DNA of 64,000 nt, taken from contig JACPXC010000011.1 of the NCBI GenBank assembly GCA_016196755.1, positions 22,589 to 86,588 on the forward strand, in the 5' to 3' direction. Made by a program: the position numbers and the translations under genes. Origin of the DNA: Elusimicrobiota bacterium. Lineage in GTDB: Bacteria; Elusimicrobiota; Elusimicrobia; UBA1565. Shown piece after piece: positions 1 to 7,798 of the stretch (position 1 is its first letter; every line of letters begins with the position of its first letter). The notes below the pieces were generated by a model. That model ran no database searches and had not been told where the DNA came from. It was given only the letters and a program-made list of their open reading frames with translations.

Positions 1-672
1 TTCCCGTCCGCGCAAGCGCGACCAGGCGGAGACGAAGGCCAGGCCGCGCAGGACGTCGTACTCGTAGAAGCGCGGGAACGTCAGCCTCAGCCAGACCGGG
101 TCGATGACGGCGCCGCCCTTAGACAAAGAACGGAACAGACGGCGCTCGAGGAGGTAGGAGGCGCCGGCGTCCAGCGCCGCCTCCTCCTCGGCCGTGCGCG
201 AGCGCAGGCCCAACAGCGCCTCCAAGACCGGCACGGTCGAGACCACGCTCGAGCGCGGCGTGGGCTTGAGATAGGCAGCCTCGTCGCAGTTCCAGCCCCC
301 GTCGAGGAGCCGGTAGCGCAGGAACCACGGCCGGACCCAGGGCAGGCGCGCGTCCACGTCGATGCCGCAGGCGGCCAGCACCTGCCAGACGGTCCCAAGA
401 GCGCAGTGGCAAGCCACGTCGCGCTGCAGGCTCTTGCCGGGCGGAAGCTCCCCCTCGCTGAAGGGAAAGACGCGGAGGTAATGCCGGTCCACGGCCTCGG
501 TCAGCGCCCCGGCGATGGCGGAGGGGATCCTAGCGGCCTCGCCGAGCTCCCAGAGCAGGGTCATGCGCCACCACGGCGAGTCCCATTTGGGCCAGTAGGG
601 GTCGCGGGTGATGGCCGCGCGCGCCTCGGGCGAGGCGAGATAGGCGACGGTCTCGGCCAGCGCGCCCGTCAC
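1..672 (-). CDS. Partial alpha/alpha-toroid (prenyltransferase/squalene-cyclase-like) protein, C-terminus outside window
   Basis: An open frame of 224 codons runs from a GTG at 672 off the left edge, so the C-terminus is missing. The GTG overlaps the TGA of the upstream gene (GTGA), which fixes the start and makes this the last visible gene of the motor operon. The product is rich in Trp and in the helix-turn-helix pattern of toroid proteins: PYWPKWDSPWW near residue 25, DGGWNCDE near 115 and a conserved-looking LRLTFPRFYEYDV near 195. The DGGW-type turn and spacing recall prenyltransferase/terpene-cyclase repeat proteins, which may be enzymes or only scaffolds. No DxDD or DCTA-type catalytic motif is visible in this part, so I would not call it an enzyme. 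Its link to the motor genes is only positional. Confidence 0.7.
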   Translation of the reverse strand, partial: MTGALAETVAYLASPEARAAITRDPYWPKWDSPWWRMTLLWELGEAARIPSAIAGALTEAVDRHYLRVFPFSEGELPPGKSLQRDVACHCALGTVWQVLAACGIDVDARLPWVRPWFLRYRLLDGGWNCDEAAYLKPTPRSSVVSTVPVLEALLGLRSRTAEEEAALDAGASYLLERRLFRSLSKGGAVIDPVWLRLTFPRFYEYDVLRGLAFVSAWSRLRGRE

Positions 673-2057
673 TTCGTCATGGCGCCGGGCGGGTCGAGAC
701 TCTCGATGGCGCGCATGAACTGGTCGAGCCGGGCCTCGCGGGCCGCCAGGCTGGGGTAGTTGTATCGGATCTCGATGATATATGGAGAATAGAGGACCTG
801 AAAGACGTCCGACCCGGCCCCATCGGCGGACTTCCCGGCGACCGGGGACTGCTTGCAGATGGCGGCGGGATTGCCCTTGAACGTCAACCGGCTGAGGTAC
901 TGCGGGCGCCCACGGCAGGCGTCCCCCAGATTCTCCTTGGCTGCGTCGAAGGGAGGCTTGCGGCATTGGAGTACGATCCAATAACCGACTTCCTTAGGAA
1001 CGAGCACGGTGGCGCCGCCGGCACAATCGATCTGGCGGCCGGTCAGATTCGAGAACTCGGCGTGCGCCCGGAAAGTCCAACCGCTCGTCCCCACGGGCAC
1101 CCGCGGTCCGATGTCCAACGCCGCAGCGGACTTCTTCTGCCCCGCCTCGGGATCGGGGGGGATCTCCTCGCGGTCGAGCTTGGGGACGATGAGGCTGCCG
1201 GTGACGAGATGGCCCTTTCCGTCGACGACGCGCTGGGTGATCCGGCCGTCCTTGACGCTGCGAAACTGCCGGGCCGACATCAGCGCGGCCCCCGACGGCA
1301 TGGGGAGGGAAGGCCCGGCCTCGGACACGCCGTTCTTGGCCAGCCCCGTCACCGTGGGGACCCAGGAGCGGCCGGGCCGGGCCGTCTCCTCGGCGCGCGA
1401 CGTGAGGCCGAGGCCGACGCTCTCGAGCATGAGGGAGCGCGGCACGACGGCGGGGTTGGAATAGAGGTTGAGCCACTGCTCGGCCGGCAGGCGATCGAAC
1501 AACGCCTGGGCGAGCTCGGGGTCGCGGGCCTTGATGTCGCCCAGGCTGACGCCGACGCCGAGCAGGCGCTCGAACGGCGGCCCGGGGAAGGTGAGCGCCG
1601 CGCGCAGGACGGGGTCGATGGCTCCCCCGTGAGCGATGACGCGCAGACGCATGCCCTTGGCCGCGGCCCAGGCCGCGGCGGAGGCAGCCTCCGCCTCGGC
1701 GCGTACGAGGTCGGTCGAATCGGTGGAGTCCAGACGCCAGGTGACGAACGCCTCCTCGCGGCCGAGGGCCTGCAGGAAAGCGAGCTCGCGCGGCTCGCCG
1801 AACCAGGCGTTCATCATCGTGCGCTTCTTGGGGGCGCTGTCCCAGGGGTCGGCTTCCTTGAACGGCTCGGAGAAGACCAGGGTGGCCACGACCGAGCCCG
1901 GGGTGCGGCCTTCGAAGACGCCGCGCGAGATGAGGTCCTCGAGCTGTTCGACGATGGCCGGGGTGGGCTCGACCTTGCCGCGCATCTGCTCGCGCCAGAA
2001 CCAGAAGACGAGCAGGGTGACGCCGACGGCGGCCAGCATGAGGATGAGGGCGCGCAT
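669..2057 (-). CDS. Membrane-anchored protein of unknown function
   Basis: A 462-residue protein with one N-terminal membrane segment (residues 3-20, hydrophobic, followed by FWREQMRGK), so most of it should lie outside the membrane; the orientation is not clear. I do not recognise a family. A stretch near residue 140 (RLRVIAHGGAID) slightly recalls the nucleophile elbow of alpha/beta hydrolases, but the Ser would be Gly, so an active hydrolase is not supported. The C-terminal third has several cysteines (IDCAGG, VLQCRK, DACRGR, AICKQS), which could form disulfides if exported. It lies 44 bases after the winged-helix regulator gene and overlaps the next gene by 4 bases, so it belongs to the motA/motB operon. 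A role as a motor accessory or a sensor is a guess from position only. Confidence 0.75.
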   Translation of the reverse strand: MRALILMLAAVGVTLLVFWFWREQMRGKVEPTPAIVEQLEDLISRGVFEGRTPGSVVATLVFSEPFKEADPWDSAPKKRTMMNAWFGEPRELAFLQALGREEAFVTWRLDSTDSTDLVRAEAEAASAAAWAAAKGMRLRVIAHGGAIDPVLRAALTFPGPPFERLLGVGVSLGDIKARDPELAQALFDRLPAEQWLNLYSNPAVVPRSLMLESVGLGLTSRAEETARPGRSWVPTVTGLAKNGVSEAGPSLPMPSGAALMSARQFRSVKDGRITQRVVDGKGHLVTGSLIVPKLDREEIPPDPEAGQKKSAAALDIGPRVPVGTSGWTFRAHAEFSNLTGRQIDCAGGATVLVPKEVGYWIVLQCRKPPFDAAKENLGDACRGRPQYLSRLTFKGNPAAICKQSPVAGKSADGAGSDVFQVLYSPYIIEIRYNYPSLAAREARLDQFMRAIESLDPPGAMTK

Positions 2058-2101
2058 GGTCCCTTACGATAGCCGTGTGGCGGGGGTTCGTCCAGTGCGG
2101 C

Positions 2102-2761
2102 TCAGGCTTTCGCGAGGAGGTAGCCGACCCCGCGCAGGGTCTTGAGCCGCTTGCCCTGAGTCCCGAGCTTCTTGCGCAGCGCCGCCACGACCTTGTCGAC
2201 GGCTTCGACGACGGCGTCCGAGCCCAGGCGGTCGAGGAGGTCGCGGCGCTCGAACGCCTTGCCCGGCGCGCCGGCCAGCACGCTCAGGACGTCGAACTCG
2301 CGGGCGCTCAAGCCCCCCACGAGCTTCCATGACTTCCCGCGCCGGACGTGGACCTCACGCACGCGCGCGTCGAGCCTGAGGCCGTCGTCGGAGAAGAGCC
2401 CCGGGGGCTTGGCCGACGGGAACAGGCGCTTGAGGTGCGCGCGCAGGCGCGCTTCGAGCGCATCATCGGGAGCTCCTTGGTCGAAATAGTCGAGCGCCCC
2501 GCCGGCCAGCGCCGCCGAGAGGACCTGGGGTGCTGCCCCCACGTCCGCGCAGGCCACGACATGGAGCCCGGGGCGCTTGGCGCGATGGGCGCAAAGAGCA
2601 TCCCCGCCCAAGAGCGACAGATCGACCAAGGCCAAGCCGCGTTCTCTAGGAAGCTCGTCTAAGCGGGACAACAGCGGGGCCGTCAGCCCCAGCGCCCGCC
2701 AAAGCCTTTCCCAGCGCGCGGCCCGCGCGCGAGGGCATACCGTCCACGTGGACAGTCTCAT
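2102..2761 (-). CDS. OmpR-type winged-helix regulator with degenerate receiver domain
   Basis: A 219-residue protein. Residues 125-219 form a clear OmpR/PhoB winged helix (LSAREFDVLSVLAG, then VDKVVAALRKKLG and the wing motif TLRGVGYLLAKA). Residues 1-115 have the length and fold pattern of a receiver domain, but the acidic pair at the first strand and the conserved Lys are not evident. Only the central Asp (LALVDLSLL) is in place, so ordinary phosphorylation is doubtful. The start codon overlaps the motB stop (ATGA), so it is translated with motB. The 237-residue protein at 29060-29773 has the same layout and is probably a paralogue. The likely partner is the kinase at the head of this operon, but that is inference. 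Confidence 0.85.
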   Translation of the reverse strand: MRLSTWTVCPRARAARWERLWRALGLTAPLLSRLDELPRERGLALVDLSLLGGDALCAHRAKRPGLHVVACADVGAAPQVLSAALAGGALDYFDQGAPDDALEARLRAHLKRLFPSAKPPGLFSDDGLRLDARVREVHVRRGKSWKLVGGLSAREFDVLSVLAGAPGKAFERRDLLDRLGSDAVVEAVDKVVAALRKKLGTQGKRLKTLRGVGYLLAKA

Positions 2762-3447
2762 CCGCCGCGCAGGAGGCTGATCTCGATGCGGCGGTTCTTG
2801 GCCCGCCCCTCGGCCGACTTGTTGTCGCCCGCCGGCCGGTACTCGCCGTAGCCCACGCCGGAGATGCGGCGCGGGTCGACGCCGCTGGCCTCGAGCTGGC
2901 GGATGACGGCGTAGGCGCGCGCCATCGAGAGCTCCCAGTTGGACTTGTACGGCCCTTTGCGCACCGGCACGTTGTCGGTGTGACCCTCGACGCGGACCTC
3001 GTTTTTGAGATTGATCATGTCCTTGGCGATGGCCTCGAGGAGCGGCGACGCCGCCGCCTTGAGGTCGGCCTTGCCGGAATCGAAGAGCACGCCCTCGCCC
3101 AAGGACAACGAGATGCGCTTCTCGGTGACGATGACGCTGGCGGAGGCCCCAAGCTCGCCGCCCTCGGCCTTGGCGGTCAGGGCTTGCCCCAGCACCAGCT
3201 CCTTGTCGGCCTGCTCGGCCTTCGCGGCCACGGCGGGGCTCACCCGCCCGCCGAAGACGCGCTGGATCTCGCTGAGCGACTTTTCGACCGGGTCCTGCTC
3301 CTCCACGTCCTTCGAGAGGCTAAATGAGAGCATCAAGAGGAAGAGGATCATGAGGTAGCTCATCATGTCCCCGTAGACGATGGCCCAGAGGGCGTTCTTG
3401 TTGAGGTGGCCCTCGAGCTCCTCTTTGCGGAAGCGGTAGACGGCCAT
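2758..3447 (-). CDS. motB: MotB-like stator protein with OmpA peptidoglycan-binding domain
   Basis: A 229-residue inner-membrane protein. The N-terminus is short and basic, followed by one membrane helix (residues 24-44) that carries the ion-binding Asp (D27 in YGDMMSYLM), as in the MotB proton/sodium channel. Residues 115-229 are an OmpA-like domain (LFDSGKADL, VEGHTDNVPV, NRRIEISLL), which anchors the stator to peptidoglycan. Length is slightly under classical MotB. It starts 1 base after the motA stop and overlaps the following regulator by 4 bases. Together with MotA it should form an ion-driven stator. The partner rotor is presumably the FliG part of the protein at 5287-7746, because no flagellar filament genes are visible nearby. 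Confidence 0.93.
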   Translation of the reverse strand: MAVYRFRKEELEGHLNKNALWAIVYGDMMSYLMILFLLMLSFSLSKDVEEQDPVEKSLSEIQRVFGGRVSPAVAAKAEQADKELVLGQALTAKAEGGELGASASVIVTEKRISLSLGEGVLFDSGKADLKAAASPLLEAIAKDMINLKNEVRVEGHTDNVPVRKGPYKSNWELSMARAYAVIRQLEASGVDPRRISGVGYGEYRPAGDNKSAEGRAKNRRIEISLLRGG

Positions 3448-3448
3448 C

Positions 3449-4186
3449 TTATTTGTAGGAGAGGAGCCTGCGCTCGAGCACCAGCGGCACGGTCCCCTGC
3501 ATCATCCCGATGACGCCTTCGACGACCATGGCCTTCATCTTGATCTCCTGCCACAGGCGCATGCGCAGCTTGCCGGCGATCGGGATGCAGAAGAGGTTCG
3601 CGAACATGATCCCGTAGAAGGCCGAGGTGATCGCCACGGCCATCGAGCCGCCGACCGCCTTGGGGTCGGCGATCTGCTGGAGGACCTTGATGATGCCGAG
3701 CAGGGTCCCGATCAGGCCGAACATCGGCGAGACCACGCCGGCCGTGCGGATGACGTTGATGACCTCGTTGGCGCGGTCGACCTGGTTGTTGACCTCGGTC
3801 TCGAGCACGCGGCGGACGAACTCGGGGTTGTTGTACTCGAGCGCCGTCGTCGCCGCCGCTCCCAAGAAGCCCCCCGCCGCCTGGGGGTCGGCCGCCCGCA
3901 AGGCCTGCAGGCCGCCCTGCTGGACCTGCTCGGAGAGCCGCACGATGATCGGCACGAGCTCGGCCGGGTCGGCGTAGGGGTCGGACCGGAACATGTTGAG
4001 GCAGGCCAGGAAGGTGTCCTTCACGTAGACGATCGGCGTGTTGATGAGCATCGCCGCGAAGGTGCCGCCGAACACGATGAGGATCCCGTGGGCGTTGACG
4101 AAGATGGAGCCCACCTCGCCGCTGATCACACCCAGCGCGATCAGAAATAGGATCCCCGCCGTGCCTGCGATGGTCGCTAGGTCCAT
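3449..4186 (-). CDS. motA: MotA-like stator protein
   Basis: A 245-residue integral membrane protein with four predicted membrane segments (residues 3-22, 30-50, about 145-170 and 180-205). A longer in-frame extension exists, but the ATG at 4186 is the natural start. It overlaps the stop of the upstream gene (TGATG) and opens directly with the first membrane helix (MDLATIAGTAGILF). The two Pro regions needed for torque are present (SPMFGLIGTLLGI and ANLFCIPIAG), as is the charged cytoplasmic loop (VLETEVNNQVDRANEV) that would contact FliG. It forms an ion channel with MotB and couples ion flow to movement. Both stator genes look intact, so the motor is probably functional. Confidence 0.93.
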   Translation of the reverse strand: MDLATIAGTAGILFLIALGVISGEVGSIFVNAHGILIVFGGTFAAMLINTPIVYVKDTFLACLNMFRSDPYADPAELVPIIVRLSEQVQQGGLQALRAADPQAAGGFLGAAATTALEYNNPEFVRRVLETEVNNQVDRANEVINVIRTAGVVSPMFGLIGTLLGIIKVLQQIADPKAVGGSMAVAITSAFYGIMFANLFCIPIAGKLRMRLWQEIKMKAMVVEGVIGMMQGTVPLVLERRLLSYK

Positions 4187-5283
4187 CAGGTCTCCCCCAT
4201 TTGCCGCTTCACCCAGGCCTGCACGAGAGCCAACTGCTTGTCGAGCTCGGCCTGCAGCTCGCTCATGCGCTTGTGCGCCGCCGCCAGCCGGCCGCGCATC
4301 TCGACGGCGGCCTCGGAGCCCTGAGGCTCGTCCTTCAAGGCCGACACCAGCCGGCTCATCTCGAGCTGGAGCGTGTCGCGCTGGCGGACACACTCTATCA
4401 CGGCCTCCAGAGCCGCTTCAACAAGGAGCTGGGCCCCGCCCGAGCGTTCGAAGCGCGACGCCGAGAACGACATCTCGCGCACGAGCTCGGTCTCGCGCCG
4501 CACCGCCTCGGCGCGCTCCTTCTCGCGCGCCTTCTGGGACTCCTCGAGCCGCGCCTCCAAGTCGCCGACCCGCCCCAGGACGACCGCCAGCTGGTCGGCC
4601 GGCAGACCCGGACCGGAGACCGGCGGCAGCGGGCGCTCGCCCGCCGCGGGCGGCTCGGGCGGCGCGGCCGCGGCGCCGAGCTGGGCTTCCAGGCGCCGGG
4701 TCAGCTCCGCGCGCGCCTCCTCGCTGTGGACCGCCCGCAGGACGTCCTCGGCCGGCACCATGCGCAGCTCGGCCAGGGCCAGGCGGGCCTCGAGCTCCTT
4801 GACGCGCTGGGCGGAGGAGGAGGCGCTCTCCCTCAAGGTCTTGTCATAGGCCGCCGCGCGCTGGGACTCGCGGATCGAGCGGAAGAGCTCCTCGACCTCC
4901 CCCTGGGCGCGGCGCTGGGCGTCTTCGCGCTCGCGCAGGAGCATCCCCGAGCGCAGGGCCTCCTGCTGGGCCATGTCGAGCTTCTTCTCGAGCAGCTCGA
5001 CGCGCGTGTGGAGGAAGAGCGCCAGCTCCGTGGGCGCTTGCGGCGCCTCCGGAGCGGGCAACGCGGGCAGGGCGGGCGGCACCTCCTCGGTCGGCGGCGC
5101 CTCCTCCATGGCCGGCGGCGCCCCCTGGGCCAGCCTCTCCTCTATCGAGGCCAGCTTGGCCTTGAGCGCCTCGAACTCCGCCGAGGGTACGGCCGCCTCG
5201 CCGGGGGCGGCCGACATCGGCGGGGCCTCCTCGGGGGGGGTCTCGCCGCGCAAAGTCGCCAGGAGGCGGTCTACCTTGGCCAT
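4186..5283 (-). CDS. Long coiled-coil protein of the motor operon
   Basis: A 365-residue soluble protein with no signal peptide. Residues 15-85 are Pro/Ala/Glu-rich and probably disordered (repeats such as EEAPP and PALPALP). Residues 88-200 and 245-365 carry strong heptad patterns rich in Glu, Arg, Leu and Ala, so it should form extended coiled coils. I recognise no family. It sits between the kinase-FliF-FliG fusion and motA, 3 bases after the former and overlapping the latter by one base. This is where a normal motility operon might carry a FliH/FliJ-like or FliM-like protein, but I see no sequence link to any of these. A linker or scaffold between rotor and cell envelope is a reasonable guess. 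Confidence 0.8.
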   Translation of the reverse strand: MAKVDRLLATLRGETPPEEAPPMSAAPGEAAVPSAEFEALKAKLASIEERLAQGAPPAMEEAPPTEEVPPALPALPAPEAPQAPTELALFLHTRVELLEKKLDMAQQEALRSGMLLREREDAQRRAQGEVEELFRSIRESQRAAAYDKTLRESASSSAQRVKELEARLALAELRMVPAEDVLRAVHSEEARAELTRRLEAQLGAAAAPPEPPAAGERPLPPVSGPGLPADQLAVVLGRVGDLEARLEESQKAREKERAEAVRRETELVREMSFSASRFERSGGAQLLVEAALEAVIECVRQRDTLQLEMSRLVSALKDEPQGSEAAVEMRGRLAAAHKRMSELQAELDKQLALVQAWVKRQMGET

Positions 5284-5286
5284 ACG

Positions 5287-7746
5287 CTATGCCGCCTGGG
5301 CCTCGGTGAAGGCGGGCGGACCGTCGAGGGCGCCGCGCCTCTCCACCGGGTTCTGGATGCGTCCCGAGCCGGCCAGCTTCATGACGACCCCCGCGATCTG
5401 CTCCTGGGCTTTGTCGATGGCTTGGGTCGTGGGCCGCGCCCCGGCGATCATCTGCTCGAGGATGGCCCAGGTCTTGGGCAGCATCTGGGCCTTGAGGCTC
5501 TCGCGCACGCGCGGCTCGCCCTCGTGGAGCGCCGCCGCCCACTGCTCGAGGCTTACCTGGCCCATGACCAGCGACCAGTCGCGCTGGTCGAGGAACGCTA
5601 CGTCCTCGAAGAGCAGGACCCGCGAGCGCACCACCGCGTAGAGCTCGGGGTCGCGCAGCTCGAGGAGCGAGAGCAGGTCGCGCTTGGAGCGCATGTCGGC
5701 GGCCTCGATGAGCTCGAGCAGTTCGCGGCGGCCGCCCACCGCGCTGTCGAGGCGCCGTTCGAGCTCGTCCTTGACGGTCTGCACCACGTCGGGCTCGACG
5801 AACTTGATCGAGCCCATGCTGAGCAGGACCTCGCTGTAGGCCGCCGATGAGAGGCGGGCCAGGAAGGCCTTGCGCACCTCGGGCTTGAGATGGGCCGCGA
5901 TCAGGGCCAGGTTCTCGGGCTCTTGGCCGCGCAGGATCTCGAGCAAAGTGTCGATCTGGTGCAGGCCGACGTCGAAGGTGACCTTCTGGACCTGGGCCTC
6001 GACGGCGGCCGCCGCCGCGGCGGCACCCTCCTTGTCGCCCTCCTCCCCTTCCGTGCCCTCTTTCTTCTTCTCGTCCTGGCCGAAATCCATCTGGAGCTGG
6101 TGGGCCTGGGCCTGGGCCATCGAGTCCATGGCCTCGGCGAGCTTGAGGAAGCAGGCCGCGACGACGACCAACGTGATGAGGGTCATGAGGGCGATCAGGC
6201 CGTACTTAAAGAGCAGGCCCATCGCCTCGGGCTGGTACCAGATCGTCTTCCAGGCCGGGGCGAACTTGGCCGGGGCGATGTCGAGCGTATCGTCGCGCTG
6301 GCGGTCGAGCCCCAGCACGTCGGGCAGGATCTTGGCGATGCGGTCGCGCTCCGGTATCGTCACCGACTCGTCGACGACCACGGTGATGGCCAGGCGCTTG
6401 ACGAAGGAGGTTGGGAAGGACTGCTGGCGCTCGTAGGACTTGGTCTGCCCGAAGCCGGGGGCCTGGGCCTGGGGGTCGGGGATGCCGGGCAAGAGCTCCT
6501 GGCCGCCGGGGCTTTCGGCGCCGATGTTCTGCCAGAGGAACACCGAGCCCGCGTCCTTGTCGGCCGCCCCGCCGGTCTTCACGTCGAACTTCTCGATGCG
6601 CGTGAAGTCGAGCGTGGCGTTGACGATGACGCGCGAGCGGCTCGGCCCCAGGATCGAGAGCAGGACCGACTCGGCCCGCGCCTCGAGCGAGCGCTCGAAC
6701 TTGGCCTTCTCCTCCAAGGGGATGGTCTGCTGGGCGCGCGCCGCGCCGCCCAAGGAGGCCAGCAGCCCCAACGCCAGGACGGCGGAGGCGGCCAGGACGG
6801 GCATGCGGGCGGGCTTGAGCGGCACCTTGTACCAGAAGGTCGAGCCCTTGCCGAGGCCCGGCGAGTCCACTCCGATCTCGCCGCCGTGGCCGCGGACGAT
6901 CTCGGTGGCGATGGCCAAGCCCAGGCCCCAGCCCTTCTTCTTGTTCTTCATGTCCTGGAATTGGGACTGGTAGAACTTCTCGAAGACCTTCTTGCGCTCG
7001 GAGGGATGGATGCCGGCGCCGTTGTCCTTGACCGCCAGAGTCAGGACGCGCCCGACGACCTTGGCGCCGAGCTCGACCTTGCCGCCCGACGGGGTGAACT
7101 TGACCGCGTTGTTTAGGAAGTTCATGAGCGCCTGGACCAGGCGGAAGCGGTCGCCGACGATCTCGACCGGGGGGACGACGGCCGGCGGGACCAGGACCAC
7201 CCCGTTCTGCCTGGCGATGACGTCGATGGCCGGGACGATGTCTTCCAGCATCTGCGCCAAGGGAAACGGCTTGCGCTCGAGGCGCAGCTTGCCGGCCTCG
7301 ATGACGGCGAGGTCGGTCAAATCGCCCATGAGGCGGTTTATCTGGTCGGTGCCGCGTACGATGTAGTCGACGTACTTCTTCTGCTGGCCGCCCAGCTCCT
7401 GGCGCGAGAGCATCTCGCCGAAGCCCTTGATCGAGGCCAGCGGCGTGCGCACGTCGTGGACCGCCATGGACAGGAACTTAGATTTCATCGAATTCAAACG
7501 CTCGAGCTCCTCGTTGGAGTCCTGCAGGCGCGCGGAGAGCTTCTCGAGCTCCACCTTGCGCCTGGCGACCTGGCTCTGCGCCATAGCGAGCTTGGTCATG
7601 AACTGTTCCAGTTCCTCGCGGTCTCGGCGCCGCCGGCCCGAGTACTTCCCGAACTGAAAGAAGCCCGAGAGCTGGCTCACGACCAGCATGCTCGCCGCCA
7701 GCACCAGGAACATCACCGGCAGAAGGACGACGATGACTACCTCCAT
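5287..7746 (-). CDS. Histidine kinase - FliF C-terminal domain - FliG fusion protein
   Basis: One uninterrupted 819-codon frame joins three modules. Residues 3-28 are a membrane helix and 45-90 a coiled coil. Residues 90-313 are a HisKA/HATPase kinase (phospho-acceptor H97 in VHDVRTP, N-box FLNNAVKF, DNGAGI, WGLGLAI). Residue 315 is a Met followed by a second membrane helix or signal-like segment ending near ARAQQ. Residues 335-510 match the FliF C-terminal ring/collar (LLSILGPSRSRV, YERQQSF, VKRLAITVVVDE), but the two N-terminal FliF ring domains are absent. After a membrane helix (about 525-550) comes a FliG middle/C-terminal region (FEDVAFLDQRDW, AALHEGEP). Topology would be kinase inside, collar in the periplasm and FliG inside. 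The start has a good RBS (GGGAGG). An internal start at 6804 could make the FliF-FliG half separately, but has no clear RBS. Confidence 0.9.
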   Translation of the reverse strand: MEVVIVVLLPVMFLVLAASMLVVSQLSGFFQFGKYSGRRRRDREELEQFMTKLAMAQSQVARRKVELEKLSARLQDSNEELERLNSMKSKFLSMAVHDVRTPLASIKGFGEMLSRQELGGQQKKYVDYIVRGTDQINRLMGDLTDLAVIEAGKLRLERKPFPLAQMLEDIVPAIDVIARQNGVVLVPPAVVPPVEIVGDRFRLVQALMNFLNNAVKFTPSGGKVELGAKVVGRVLTLAVKDNGAGIHPSERKKVFEKFYQSQFQDMKNKKKGWGLGLAIATEIVRGHGGEIGVDSPGLGKGSTFWYKVPLKPARMPVLAASAVLALGLLASLGGAARAQQTIPLEEKAKFERSLEARAESVLLSILGPSRSRVIVNATLDFTRIEKFDVKTGGAADKDAGSVFLWQNIGAESPGGQELLPGIPDPQAQAPGFGQTKSYERQQSFPTSFVKRLAITVVVDESVTIPERDRIAKILPDVLGLDRQRDDTLDIAPAKFAPAWKTIWYQPEAMGLLFKYGLIALMTLITLVVVAACFLKLAEAMDSMAQAQAHQLQMDFGQDEKKKEGTEGEEGDKEGAAAAAAAVEAQVQKVTFDVGLHQIDTLLEILRGQEPENLALIAAHLKPEVRKAFLARLSSAAYSEVLLSMGSIKFVEPDVVQTVKDELERRLDSAVGGRRELLELIEAADMRSKRDLLSLLELRDPELYAVVRSRVLLFEDVAFLDQRDWSLVMGQVSLEQWAAALHEGEPRVRESLKAQMLPKTWAILEQMIAGARPTTQAIDKAQEQIAGVVMKLAGSGRIQNPVERRGALDGPPAFTEAQAA

Positions 7747-7798
7747 CGACCTCCCTCCGCCCCAGCGTAGCCGGGCGCTGTTACGGTTCCATTACCCT

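Noticed and set aside
87..412. Open frames of 97-103 residues on the minus strand near the left edge
   Set aside because: They are out of frame with the real partial gene that reads through 1-672 from the GTG at 672, and their Arg/Ser-rich composition is typical of shadow frames in GC-rich DNA.
3449..4393. MotA with a 69-residue N-terminal extension
   Set aside because: The extension is a shadow of the coiled-coil gene; the ATG at 4186 gives the standard MotA start.
5070..5105. A partial match to the 53-bp repeat (GACCGAGGAGGTGCCGCC, minus strand)
   Set aside because: Only about 18 bases match after removing nine bases, and the match can be explained by an ordinary TEEVPP peptide sequence, so I do not count it as a copy.
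4201..5850. A 549-residue open frame on the plus strand opposite the coiled-coil and fusion genes
   Set aside because: Leu/Arg/Gly-rich antisense shadow with no domain; the opposite strand carries clear coiled-coil and FliG motifs.
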